The notes: generated by a model not told the origin, from the sequence alone. Shown: positions 46,589 through 58,171, numbered from the stretch's first letter. The stretch: DNA of 64,000 nucleotides from Haliclona indistincta (GCA_964017065.1 OZ024788.1:12418845-12482844), one strand, 5' to 3'. Numbers and translations: made by a program.

Positions 46589-47841
46589 TGTACAGTGCTT
46601 CCTGTCTAGACATTCCAAAATTGCACATTTCACTAACATGAAATGTTTTTACTCATAAAAACTAAACGATAGGTTTTATAGCAGTCAAACTTGGTGAGAA
46701 GGCTGATACATCCTTCTAGAGTAAGTGTGCTTAGTCTAAACTGCAAGCCTTACACTATCTCAAAGATACAAATGGCGAAGTGGCAGTTGTCAGAAACACC
46801 CAATTAGCTTTAATTTTTAGACCATAAAATCTGTAAGAAGCTTAGTTAAGGAAAACTCTTCGGTGTGCAGGCGAACAACTATAAATAGTTCATCTACCAA
46901 ATGCTCTAGAGCCAATGCTTTACTATCACGCAAACTAAAGTTCGGTCCAAAACAAACTCAAAAATCAACAAAAAATCAAAGTCAGAAAGTTTTTAGACTC
47001 AAAAATCTGCAACTTTGCGAGTTAAGAAAAAGCGCTCCATAGGCAAGTAGCCTTATGCCTTAGCTGATCACAGCTCTTCGCTCGTGGCTGTAACTTACAC
47101 CATCGGCGAATACGAGGTGCTGGTAGCAGCAGCACTCGCCCGCTCTGTTCGTCTTCGTCTTAGTTATGACGTGCCAATGACTGTTGCCAGATTGATGACG
47201 TCAATTTATCTGCATATCCGATAGAATATGCGGGAATGTACGGTCATCAACTTGGAAAACGTCATTGATACGTCATAAACTAAGACGAAGACGAACAGAG
47301 CGGGCGAGTGCTGCTGCTACCAGCACCTCGTATTCGCCGACGGTGTAAGTTACAGCCACGAGCGAAGAGCTGTGATTAGCTAAGGCATAAGGCTACTTGC
47401 CTGCGGAGCGCTTTTTCTTAACTCGCAAAGTTGCAGATTTTTGAGTCTAAAACCTTTCTGACTTTGATTTTTGGTTGATTTTTGAGTTTGTTTTGGACCG
47501 AACTTTAGTTTGCGTGATAGTAAAGCATTGGCTCTAGAGCATTTGGTAGATGAACTAGTTGTTCGCCTGCACACCGAAGATTTTTCCTTAACTAAGCTTC
47601 TTACTGATTTTATGGTCTAAAAATAAAAGCTAATTGGGTGTTTCTGACAACTGCCACTTCGCCATTTATATCTTTGAGATCAAGTAAGGCTTGCAGTTTA
47701 GACTAAGCACACTTACTCTAGAAGGATGTATCAGCCTTCTCACCAAGTTTGACTGCTATAAAGCTATTGTTTAGTTTTTATGAGTAAAACATTTCATGTT
47801 AGTGAAATGTGCAATTTTGGAATGTCTAGACTGGAAGCCTG
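46589..47841. mobile_element. Giant near-perfect foldback, ~570-bp arms, 1.25 kb
   Basis: The left arm ('gtctagacattccaaaattg' onward) is the reverse complement, with few mismatches, of the right arm ending 'gcaattttggaatgtctaga'. The centre is near 47190-47260. TACA lies on both sides (46585-46588 and 47842-47845), and the paralogous segment at about 56560-56570 reads 'gctacaagttta' without the insertion. The ORF at 47380-47574 is part of an arm and not a gene. Confidence 0.85.
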
Positions 47842-47956
47842 TACAAGTTTAATATAAAGAAGAGCCATCAACAACAGGAAAACTAAACTAATGGTAGAAG
47901 TAAAGAGTCTCAGTACATTCATGATATTGAACAGTACTTCGATAAAAAAAGAAGGC

Positions 47957-48302
47957 CACAAACAAGAAAAATAGAAAGATTTCTTTAGAAATCAAAAGGA
48001 TGTAGGATGAAGATGAAGATATCTACCACTGGTCTACAATGTAAGCCAACAAGGAAATGGTAACACGCTTGACTAGACAATTCACCATGCATCCCTACAT
48101 CAGTGGCTGTACATAATTATGGACTCTCATGCAGTCAACACCAGCATTCATGGCCTATAGCCAGTAAAAGCAGCCACTGATGTAGGGATGCATCCGGTCA
48201 AGCATGTTTCCATTTCTTTGGCTTACATTGTGGACCAGTGGTAGATTTATTTATCGCTACATCCTTTTGATTTCAATAACAATCTTTTTATCTTTCTTGT
48301 AC
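47957..48302. repeat. P-family foldback, intact
   Basis: ~140-bp arms from 'cacaaacaag' to 'ccctacatcagtggctgtac', inverted on the right, around the loop 'tcaacaccagcattcatggc'. Confidence 0.8.
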
Positions 48303-48332
48303 ATGTATGTTTATCTATTACAATTACTACAG

Positions 48333-48503
48333 AAATGGAAGAACTTATTCGAAGAGGTATACCTGCTGAACTAGTAGCCAGTAATGTTGTTGATGCTGCT
48401 GAAACTGAGCTGGAGAAAGCAAATAAGCAGTGTTGGGTGGAGTACAACAAATTTTGTTGCCACCTTGAAGCTTTTGCTGCAGATGGGAGGACAATTGAAA
48501 AAG
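48333..48503 (+). CDS. Candidate host exon
   Basis: Acceptor 'attactacag', then an open stretch from ATG 48335 ('MEELIRRGIPAELVASNVVD', 'YNKFCCHLEAFAADGR') and donor 'aaaaag|gtaata' in phase 1. Amino-acid composition is protein-like and the codons are unlike the surrounding repeats. It is phase-compatible with 57196-57292 and then 57656-57722. The gene is not recognised. Confidence 0.45.
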
Positions 48504-48591
48504 GTAATATGACTATCATGTATACAGCTCAATGGTCTGATGCCGTGACACCAAGCTAGCTCAGCTAGGATACATTAGAGTATACATGTAG

Positions 48592-49120
48592 CTAGCCTCG
48601 TACCCAGGCCTATTGAGGAGGAGAGATAAGGCCTGGTATCTACAGTTTGCACATACGCGGGTAACGGTGGAATTCCACCGCCGCCGGTTATCATCGTACA
48701 CGTTTGCATTACGTGATGAATTCATCGGTTTCTTACCGGTTCGTGAAGCTCTCCTGTTTTCAATCTACTCTGATGACTGCATTGTATCGTTTTTTCTTGA
48801 ATTTCTAGCACAATAGCAGAAGTACAATTAACAATTGGGTGCCCCTGGTAGCAAAAACGAGCGACATCGATCGACAATAGCAACGTAAAATGTCACGCAA
48901 TTAAGCACTATCGCATATACAGGCTAATCACAAAGTTATTTGTTGAATCCAGAGCTAGAGCTGACGATCAAGCTGCTTCTTAGCCAGTTGTTTATAGGCC
49001 TAATAACTTAGGTGTGGCACGTAATCGGAATATTTTACTGTAAAATAAATGGGTATTTAGCGCATGTAGTAGATACCAGGTGCTTATTTCTTCCCCTCAC
49101 TAGCGCCTGGTACGAGGCTA
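48592..49120. mobile_element. MITE with 'agcctcgtacc' ends and 8-bp target duplication
   Basis: Left 'ctagcctcgtacccaggcct' and right 'aggcgctagtgaggg' (inverted, ending 'ggtacgaggcta') are inverted repeats. ACATGTAG flanks both sides (48584-48591 and 49121-49128). Similar 'GCCTCGTACC' MITEs occur in other marine invertebrates. The enclosed ORF at 48613-48816 is not supported. Confidence 0.8.
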
Positions 49121-49128
49121 ACATGTAG

Positions 49129-50299
49129 TTCAATGTTATTGACCAATCAGATTTATTAGATCAAGGCTCTATTTGCAGTAGAGTCCACCCGCAAACGGAT
49201 AGAGTTCATCCGTGACCAGATAGAGTCCATCTGCGGCAGATAGACAGTCACTACAGTTTGCTTGGTGAAATTGCATTGATAACAAGCCAAAAATTGTTAT
49301 TACAAGAACATACACGTGTGAGAGTGAGTTCTAGAACCAACTTCTTGTAGCATCAGAAACCCACTAGCAGACATGAAAGCGATGGCGGAAGGAAGTACCA
49401 GCAAGGTGTAACAAGATGTTGAGACCCGTTTAGCGACGTACTCGAGCTATTCTCGCCCAAGTTTTCTAATCACTGAAGTATAGCTGTGTTTTTCAAAGAC
49501 ATTTTGCAGAGCATCAAAAGTTCGTTGTTGGATAGCGACGGTTGCTATATTCTACCTGTTAGAGACCTTAGCCATTGGGATCTATGCAGTATAGAATGCT
49601 TCGCGTCGCCATAGAACCATTGCGCTACACACTCTGGTTCTATATTGCTTCTTCTAGGGTTTCTATACCGCTTAGATCCCTTGATCAGAGCGGTTTTCCT
49701 TAGAGAGCAATATTAATATATCTGCTCTACTATAATTTTCTACTATGAATTATGGTTTTGACCCTTGTGGTGTTGTGTAAGCTGCTGCATTGCATGCTAG
49801 TGTGATTGATTTTTCAAAAAGTGTGATTTTATTGAGTTGCATACTCCAATTCACCTTAGACACTTTAGTACATAGTTTACATAGGTGTTTTGTCAGTATT
49901 TAACCTAAATTTATACGATGAAAAATCAGGCAATATGGGACCTTGGAAATCGAAATAGACGCCCTCGACATGCTCAAACCGTCTATACCACTGGTTTTCA
50001 CAGTGAAATAATTCTCTTATGCCATCCTTTTCATCTATAAAATTAGCAATAAGTTAGAAGCCATGAGATCTACGTGGTATAGAGACCCAAGAGGAAGCCA
50101 TATAGAACCTGAGTGTGTAGATCCCATTGGCCGAGGTGTCTAACTTATTTAGAGTATAGCCACGAGTACACAATACATGCAAGTTTAAGCCATATTTGTC
50201 GAGCAGTTGTATCTAATAGAATGCTGAACAACCATTAAGCTGCCTCGTGTTTACACTTGCAACAAGAAACTGTGCCAAGATCAATTATAATATCAAACG
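49129..50299. repeat. Intergenic; ~25-bp tandem repeats and a terminal-inverted element
   Basis: About 49185-49250 has three imperfect repeats around 'gatagagtccatctgc'. 'gttagagaccttagccattg' at 49558 is inverted near 50115-50150 ('cattggccgaggtgtctaac'), bounding a ~0.6 kb element that contains the foldback relative at 49919-50033. No gene seen. Confidence 0.6.
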
Positions 50300-51192
50300 G
50301 AGATAAAAAGATTTCTAACGAAATCAAAAGAATGTAGGAATAAGAAATCTGCTACTAGTCCACAATGTAAACCAACTAGGAACTAGCATTGAATGGCAAC
50401 ACGATTGACTTGCTAACTGACCATAGATCCCTACATCAGTGGATGTACATTAGATTTTGATTATACAATAATTATTTTGTCACAAGTTGAATTCAGTTCA
50501 ATGCATGTCAGGTGTCAGTCAACAGCAACTAGCTGAAATGCTATAGTCAGCCACAGCAGCCACTGATGTAGAGATCTATGGTCTGTTAGAAAGTCAATCG
50601 TGTTACCATTCCATGCTACAGTACCGTTCACGAGTAAGTGTACTCAAACCTAACTCGGGGGTGCCTGCAGATCCGTGAACATGTACCCGCACGCGGCCCG
50701 CATGCAGCATACCCCGCCTTACATGTACTCGCGCTCTGCCCGCACGTGCGCTAAACATGCCACGTCTGCCACGTCTCTGTAACAGCGCTTCTGGGTACTT
50801 TGGCGTGAATATACCATGCTCGCATGTACCCGCACCAGCACGTGATGCACTCTTTACCCGCGGTTAATGATACACGGTTCCGCGGGCAAGACAAATTACC
50901 CCCGGGTTGCTTGTGAGTCTCCTGCAGGTGTTCATTGTTAAAACTGGGGTGTTGTGGTGACACTCCATTTTGTATACATACTCGTTTAAAATCGTCGATG
51001 CTGAATTTTAAACGAGTACGTATACAAACTGGAGTGTCACCACAACACCCCAGTTTTAACAGAGTTGGTCCACTTACTCGTGAACGGTACTGTAGTTCAT
51101 TGTTGGTTTACATTGTGGACCCGTATCTGATTTCTTATTCCTACACTCTTTTGATTTCGTTAGAAATCTATTTATTTTCTTGTTTGTGTCCT
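50300..51192. repeat. P-family foldback, interrupted by a TA-type MITE
   Basis: P arms at about 50300-50450 and 50545-51192, ending 'cttgtttgtgtcc'. The right arm is split by 50619-51092. Confidence 0.8.
50619..51092. mobile_element. TA-flanked MITE with 22-bp inverted ends, carrying a nested foldback
   Basis: Ends 'cagtaccgttcacgagtaag' are inverted at 51071-51092, with TA at 50617-50618 and 51093-51094. A sister copy is at 62471-62825. Inside, 50938-51061 ('gttaaaactggggtgttgtg' and its inverse) is an extra ~125-bp foldback absent from the sister copy. Confidence 0.85.
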
Positions 51193-51472
51193 TTTTCTTC
51201 TTCAGTGAGTTTCAAATTTTTATTGCAGTTCAAATTCATTTATCTCACCATTAGTTTGGTTTGCTGTTGTGATAATATTTCTTTTTAACTTGTAGCTCAT
51301 ACCTAAATACTGAACTAGCTCATGAATTCATGTATGTTGCAGGAATGCACAGCATACGAACCCCGCCCTCTCTGGTTTAGAAAATTCTGTACGGCTGTGA
51401 TACAGACCTTTGCAAGTTGCTTGACCGGCAACGACCGCGTATGAAAAATAGGCGTTTCCTAGATGTGCGCAC
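51193..51472. other. No gene seen
   Basis: AT-rich; no repeat partner noticed. Confidence 0.4.
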
Positions 51473-52518
51473 GTGCGTAAAACCACAACGACACATGCTA
51501 TCGTTCTCCAGGGCCACCGTACCTACAGCTTGATCTCGTCTCAAACAGTTAACTCCCTCCTGAGTGACACGTGTTCTTCCAGTGAAGTCCAATGCCCATC
51601 TGTTGACGTTCAATCAAGTTACTGTGTCTACTTAAAAGTCTTGAGTCCCTTAAACAAAAAGGATTTCAATATGTTCACTCTACGTGACATTATGCCTGAT
51701 GAACTGTTAACTATTAATGATCTGAAGGAAGAAATATTCGTCCAGTGTGGAGAAGCGGCCAATTTACCACATACACTGGATTTTAAAATAGGATACTTTC
51801 ACCGCTCCCAAAAGCTATGGATAAACAACGAACATGATTTACATGATGCTATAACTATCATTATAAACAATGACAAACTTACCTTGTGGGCGTTAGCGTC
51901 ACCATCACTAGAAAGGAACAAGAAGTGAAGAAGGTCAACGTGTACAGATGATGATGATGTCGACAATGCGGATCTAACGGGGTAAAACCTGCCACTTTGT
52001 GATTGTACTATTAACATTATGGTATGTTAATTTGCAGAAAGAAGAAGCAAAAGAGTGTGTCTGAATTGAGGAAAACACGACAAAAAGTATTAAGAGAGTC
52101 GTTGCAGGCTAAACATGGTCCTATGTACAATGCCATGTAGTACACATTTTGGGCGGAGGCAATACTAGCTGAAACGCATTCCAGTACAGATGAACCCCCT
52201 TGCTGTCCTTTGTTTAAGAATGGAAAGTCAAGAAGATCTGGGTCAACATTAGCTGAAGCATTCTCTGGGCTGGCAAATTCTATCTGTGATGTAATGAAGC
52301 ACAATACCACTACCACTCCAACTGTAGCAGCTCCTGCTGCTGATTCACCCAGCAAGATGAGTCAGGTGACCCTTCGTAGCAAGTATCTGGAACAAGTAAG
52401 AGAAATACATTCGCTGTTTGATATGGGCGCACTGACAGCAACAGAGTATGACGAACAGTGAAAGGTTGTGGTGGAACAAATGCGTCAGTTAAACAAGCCC
52501 GTCACTCTGTCTCAGTAA
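51473..52518 (+). pseudogene. Decayed homologue of the UBL/SHOCT transposon partner
   Basis: 51570-51928 encodes 'YCVYLKVLSPLNKKDF', 'TINDLKEEIFVQCGE', 'KLWINNEHDLHDAI' and 'KLTLWALA', aligning with residues ~60-155 of the protein at 31546-32556. A basic segment resumes after a possible intron (acceptor 'atttgcag' near 52038), followed by 'ESLQAKHGPMYNAM' and then an in-frame TAG near 52139. 52210-52461 carries the C-terminus ('SKYLEQVREIHSLFDMGALT'), with another TGA before 'KVVVEQMRQLNKP'. Two stops make it a pseudogene unless unseen introns are used. Confidence 0.7.
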
Positions 52519-53437
52519 ACACTTTCATATATTCACGTCTACATATACCCAATTCACTTTAAATTGTTCAATGATCATGGGATTACAAACATATTAATAC
52601 TGAAACGTGGTACAGAATGTTACATAATATATCCAGAATGTCGAATGTAACCAATGCAGTCTTGTGTGACACTCGCAAATGCCATTGTTACTAAAAGTCT
52701 AACTGACGGTGTAGTTAGAAATATGTGTTCATTTGCTCGAATATATGCTTTAACTTTTGAGAAAACCTCTTCTAAGGGCATCAAATCAGGACTATATGGA
52801 GGAAGGTAGCGTATCAGTGCACCTGAGCTGGTTATGATGTCATAAATACGATCCAAATGATGGATAGATGCATTGTCTAGTACTACTACTGATCGACTGT
52901 TCGTTCCATTGAATGGTTGCAATGCAGGTAGTAATGTATTACGAACAAAGTCCTCAAATACCTCTACATCAACAGTGCCCTCATGAATGTACACATCTTC
53001 AACTCCACGTGTGCTCATTACTCCAATAGCTGATACTCTCTTCCCTCCAATTCGCAGCTAATGATCGACTGGAGTCATACCTCTGAGACCATAGCCGTAA
53101 CGACGTATGTTGTTGCGACGATCAAACCCTGTCTCATCCAGCCATACAAACATGTCTGGGTTTAAAAAGTCCATCTCAGCAGCAAATTCTCCACGTTTTT
53201 CTTCGCTTCTTTGGAGTGCAATCTTTCTGAGCTTCTGACGGGTAAAGCCAAGGCTATGAACTGTCCTACAGATGGTTGACAAGTGTACATCTCTTCCAGT
53301 GGCTTCAAAAAGTGCATCACTCGGTTCAGTCAAGTACATGCTAGGGTTATCCAGCAAGCATTGCATTAGAGTGACTTGTTCAAATTCATCTAACAGCTTG
53401 ACCGGTCCATGGCGGTATTCTGTAGGCGATACAGATC

Positions 53438-55021
53438 TGTCACAGCGATATCTGTCCTACCTGAAAATTGTCCCATGGGACAAAATTCAGCTGACGATAA
53501 TTGTCCTAGGATAAAAATTGATTGACGAAGTTTGTCCTAGGACAAAATTGGATTGACGGTTTTTGTCCTAGCCGACACAAAATTGTCCTAGGACAAAAAA
53601 AACGCCAACGAAAACTCTCCTAGGACAAAATAAGCTAACGGGAACTGTCCTAGGACCAAAATATTCCGACGAAAATTGTCCTAGTACTAAAATAGTCCAG
53701 CGAAAACTGTCCTAGGACAAAATAAGAAGCCAACGAAAACTGTTCTAGGACAAAATAAGAAGCCAATGAAAACTGTCCTAGGACAAAATAAGTAGCCAAC
53801 GAAAAATGTCCTAGGACAAATTTAAGACCGACCCAACGAAAACTGTCCTATTATGGTGTCTATATATAGTTCAAATGGCGGGGTAAGTTATGAATGAATT
53901 AAGATTTTTGTTTTCAGTGACAATTAATATGAAGATTAAAAGTTTGTGTGCTATAGTAACGTTTCATCATCAATCATAAACATACATGCATGCAGTTTTG
54001 TATAGTATCAATGCTATTGTTCTACATGTATAGCTCTCGATCTGCTCACTATTCACATCTTCTTCTCTATTAAGAAGATTTCAATCTGTAGATGCACATG
54101 CATTGGCTATAACAGAACACACTGTACTGTCATCAGTATAATATTCTGCAAACAACATCAAAATAGTGAAAAGTTTTTAAATGAACCGTGTTGCCTCATC
54201 AACAAGTAGCTATGAATTACTCATTGTTCTAGCTTTTGCAAGCTGGCTGGATTCAAAAACATGTAGCTATCACCAATGAGTTCATCATAGACGGTATATC
54301 AGCAGCATGTCCGGCTTAACATTAAAACTTTGATGTCACCGTTCTCCCGGCACAGCATGCAGATTCCTTATATAATTATCATTGGTACCAATAGACTAAG
54401 AAGAAGAGTGTAGTAACGTCATAGATTGTAACGTGAACAGAGAACCAAGAGAGAAATTCACTGTATCAAACGGAGATCAAAATTCTAATTCTCAAATCAC
54501 AACACAGTAATTAAACAGAGAGAGGAACAATGACTTACAACACTCACATGACAAAATACAAGAGGTGACAGACTGACTGACTACAAGACTGACGTATTAG
54601 AAGAAATAACAAAAGATTACTATACAAAGAGCTATAGTTCAGAGTACTGCTACACTTTTGTAGTACCATCAGACACTGCATGCAACTGAGAGGAGGAACT
54701 AGCTCTGTATCATTGTCCGCTGCACCTAAGGCTGGGCTTGGATTTTCTGTCTTCAGTTGCCATTCTTCGGCAAATTTCGGTACGGTTTCTGCAATGAAGC
54801 AACTAGCATGATAAGGGAGTTAGGCAGGCATTATACTGATTATAGGGCATTTCGACTCAAGTTATGATCTTTGGCAGCATCACAATCGGTGTTTTTCTTG
54901 CTTTTAAAGGCTTGAACAGGTACGCGAGAGAGATACTCGACTAGTGTCCAAGGCGGATCATTTTCGTTCCAATCAAAAAGTATCCTAGGATAATTTTCGT
55001 AGGCGGACAATTTTCGGCGTG
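53438..55021. mobile_element. Non-autonomous element with subterminal palindrome array, inside the transposase
   Basis: Left 'tgtcacagcgatatctgtcc' and right (inverted) 'tgtcacgccgaaaattgtcc' are imperfect inverted ends. The flank is either ACAGATC (7 bp, 53431-53437 and 55022-55028) or GATC (4 bp, with TGTCAC ends); both restore the transposase frame ('GSVSPTEYRHG'). Superfamily is unresolved (hAT-like or Ginger-like). The interior 53870-54800 has no gene. Confidence 0.75.
53455..53860. repeat. Tandem array of ~40-bp units centred on TGTCCTAGGACA
   Basis: About ten imperfect units, each with the palindrome 'tgtcctaggaca' followed by 'aaataagaagccaacgaaaa'-like spacer. A single related unit is at the other end (54979-55010, 'tatcctaggata'). 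Confidence 0.85.
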
Positions 55022-55514
55022 ACAGATCCGCTTGCATAAAATCTTGATGTGTAACGGAGCACGGTACTGCGGCTAACACACAGCAGTTCGGTGATCTCGC
55101 TCGGACTCTTGTCTTTAGCGATTCGAAGCCAAACAATTCGCCGACGTGGGTCATCTGAATAAGCTGTAGGCATAGTTGTGAAAACAGCACATGTGCGAAC
55201 TGCAAATTAGGAAATGGGCTGTGACCAATTGTTAGGCCACTGCCCATTTCACAATCTCCAATTTTCGATTTCCAATTTCTCAAGTCAAGCAACCTGCAAA
55301 GCTCTGTACTATCTGGCAAGCAGCAGAACGGTGAAACTACACGAGCTTACTCTGTGAATTGTTCTTCGAAGACTCCATACGCCAATATATGCGCTCTTGT
55401 CTTCATACGGCGATATTCTACTTCTAGAATTCATGTGATTGGTCACGTGTGTATTGTGTAAATTAATAATAGCATCTAACACATAGCTGACAACTGGTCG
55501 TGATCGTGAACTTG

Positions 55515-56240
55515 TCAAATTTATTTCACCGTTTTGCTAAAAACTAAGTTCAAAAGGCACCTGCCAGGAGAATTTCACGACTGTTTTGAGTGTTTTGGTC
55601 TCGGCACCACTTACGTAAAGGCGCTAGGCGCGCTGAAGAAAGAAGACAAAGGTGATGAAACTCGATTTTCACCGTTTCCAAGTTTCGTCACTTTAGTAAC
55701 AATTTCGAGCAACCTCCTTTCAACTCTAAGATGGGGCAACGCCAGAGAGCAGATCTAAGTGTCTTTGGACGTATAAAATTCATCACCAGGCGAAATATCA
55801 GCGTTTGAATGCTAATATATTGTATGTAGCCATCATTTGGTTTTTCCTTTCAACCCTACATAGGTAGGCACTACCGTGCCTCCCTATGTAGGGTTGAACG
55901 AGAAAACAAGATGGCGGCTACATACAATGTATTAGTGTTCAAACGTTGACATTTCGCCTGGTGATGAATTTTATACGTCCAAAGACACTTAAATCTGCTA
56001 TCTGGCGTTGCCACATCTTACAGTAGCAAGGAGATTGCTTGAAATTGCTACTAAAGTGATGAACCTGGAAACGGTGAAAATCGAGTTTCGTCGTCTTCAT
56101 TTTCTTCTTATTCTTTTTCTTTCTTCTACTCGCCTAGCGCCTTTACGTGAGCAGTGCCGAGACCAAAACACCAACGAACAGTTGTGAAATTCTCCTGGCA
56201 TGTGCCTTTTGAACTTAGTTTTTAGCGAAACGGCGACATA
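55515..56240. repeat. Foldback with ~330-bp arms
   Basis: 'aaaaactaagttcaaaaggc' to 'gccatcatttggtttt' is inverted at about 55905-56235, around the palindromic centre 'caaccctacataggtaggca' at 55852. The right arm and its flank are the segment shared with 45940-46588. Confidence 0.8.
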
Positions 56241-56667
56241 AATTCCGCGATTTCTCGATCGCGATCCATTGTCAGCTAAGTGTTAGACGCCATTATTGTG
56301 ATTGCGCAATACGCACGTGACCATAGCAGTGGTTAGCGCACGTGACCAAGCACTAGCTCGAGTATCTCCGCGCCGTATGGATCACGGAGAACACATATCT
56401 GTCTGGAGTCTTCGAAGAACGGCAAGCAATAGGGTCACCATTCTGCGCTTGCAAGATAATTATAACCGCCGTACAGGTCTACAAACTAGTGTGGGCGTGG
56501 CTCGTATACATGCATGTATGCTTAGGAGAGCTGATAATAGCTAACAATTATTTTTTGCTACAAGTTTAAATTGTTAGTAATAAAGAAAAAGCCATCAAAA
56601 ACAGTACCAAACCAATGGTGGAAACAAAGACGGCTCAGCACGTGCAATGAACTGCACTGCACTAAAA

Positions 56668-57040
56668 AGGGACACAAACAAGAAATTAAAAAGATTTCTA
56701 TCGAAATCAAAAGGATGTAGGGTTCTGAAATCTACCACTGGTCCACAATGTAAACTAACAAGGAACAAGCATGGAATGGTAGCACGATTGACTTGCTAAC
56801 AGACCATAGATCCCTACATCAGTGGCTGTACACAAGCTGAATGCTCGTCAGGTGTCAGCAGTCAACAGCAACTAGGTTAACCACAGCAGCCACTGATGTA
56901 GGGATCTATGGTCTGTTAGCAAGTCAATCGTGCTACCATTCCATGCTTGTTCATTGTTAGTTTACATTGTGGACCAGTGGTAGATTTCAGAACCCAACAT
57001 CCTTTTGATTTCGATAGAAATCTTTTTAATTTCTTGTACT
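56668..57040. repeat. P-family foldback, intact
   Basis: Arms from 'gggacacaaacaagaaatta' to 'ccatagatccctacatcagt', inverted on the right. It is the least interrupted copy and served as reference for the others. Confidence 0.85.
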
Positions 57041-57195
57041 CTAACCTATTATTAATTAATTTTTATTCATCATTATTTTTTCTTGTTATCCGCATGTGTA
57101 TACTATACCTTATACACTACTACCTGTGTATAACGTGTATATGGTACCTATACACATGTTATGCACATGCGGATATTAACTAATTCTTTGCATAG

Positions 57196-57292
57196 TGAAA
57201 GTGGACAAAATGCAAGGAAGGTGTACAGAAAAGTTTGTAAAAGAAGCCAAGTCATTGCCTACTGAAGCCATACAAAACCAGGAATTATTGAA
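57196..57292 (+). CDS. Candidate host exon
   Basis: Acceptor 'tttgcatag', open stretch 'KVDKMQGRCTEKFVKEAKSL' to 'QNQELL', donor 'gaa|gtaaat'. It accepts phase 1 and leaves phase 2, fitting 48333-48503 before it and 57656-57722 after it. Confidence 0.4.
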
Positions 57293-57655
57293 GTAAATAA
57301 TTAGAACGAATACCGTACTGGTGCATTATTAAGTGCAGCTCGTGCAGAGGCACATAATTATAGCTTTTTAAGTGGAATTTTTGCTGCAACTCTCAATAAT
57401 TTTACTTGTGCTCAAATAAACACTCTTTATTAAGGTATGACCGGTGTCAATGTGTGAATTTCGGTGAATTCTTGGTATACCAATACAAACAATTATTGTG
57501 GTAGAACCAAGCAAGCTTTTTATTTCAAATAGTTAAACTAGAAAGGTTTGTTTGTATGCACAATGCAAATGAAAGTTTCAAAGTTTTTAGGTTTTGCAAA
57601 ATTTTGTCATTGTAAAATGTAGTTAAAGTACATTATCTTGTTTTCTCGCTGACAG

Positions 57656-57722
57656 AAAGAGATCGTTTTTAGCTCAATACGGCCTAGAGCAGCCAACTTG
57701 GATCCTGCTGATGCGGCCTCCG
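57656..57722 (+). CDS. Candidate host exon
   Basis: Acceptor 'ctgacag', 67 bp reading 'KRSFLAQYGLEQPTWILLMR' in the phase given by the preceding candidate, then a consensus donor 'ccg|gtaagaac'. An alternative frame is also open ('KEIVFSSIRPRAANLDPADA'). Not recognised. Confidence 0.4.
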
Positions 57723-58167
57723 GTAAGAACTATGCAAACGTGTTGAAGACTCCATGTAGCAACTCTTGAGTACTGTTGATTCTCTTTCGCTGAGTATGAG
57801 CCCGCCAGGCTTCGTGGTTCTGTACAGATCAGTCCTTTCTTGTTATCCGTGCACACATTTTACTCGTTATTTTACCGCAGTTTGCATACACTTTGACAGG
57901 GTGCCAAGCGCTAAGCACTGAGCCGGCCAGTGATAGCCACGCCCTTTACAGTCGAATGGCTAACTCCAAGATTGGCACTCACTTGACCAACACTGTAGTC
58001 TAAAACCTTGACTTGGTATATCATTTGCCAGCGAAGATCGCTATCGTATGCTTTGGTTCTCGAGGGTTCATACGACATATGGTGGACCACAAGCGCACTG
58101 CGGCGGCGCTGACCGGCTTATCGGTTATCGCTAGGTAAGTTTTCAAAATGTATGCAAACTGTGGTAT
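57723..58167. other. No gene seen
   Basis: No supportable ORF or repeat. It would be intron if the preceding exon is real. Confidence 0.35.
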
Positions 58168-58171
58168 TTAA

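Larger units (their letters stand above)
52620..55173 (-). pseudogene. DD34E Tc1/mariner-superfamily transposase, interrupted by a nested element
   Basis: The N-terminal part (55173-55029: 'SPSEITELLCVSRSTVLRY', helix-turn-helix) is separated from the rest (53437-52620) by the insertion 53438-55021. The body has 'LSTICRTVHSLGFTRQKL', Asp in 'FVWLDETGFDRRN', Asp in 'VVVLDNASIH' and Glu in 'PPYSPDLMPLEEVFSKVK' (34-residue spacing). An in-frame TAG at about 53055-53057 follows 'GMTPVDH'. It is a clear relative of 32741-33754. Its partner homologue lies convergently at 51473-52518, the opposite of the head-to-head layout at 32 kb. Confidence 0.88.

Noticed and set aside
47380..47574. 64-codon ORF
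   Set aside because: It is a slice of one arm of the giant foldback, mirrored in the other arm.
53455..53860. Palindromic repeat array considered as a CRISPR or terminator cluster
   Set aside because: Spacers are conserved rather than unique, and the array lies just inside the terminus of a mobile element.
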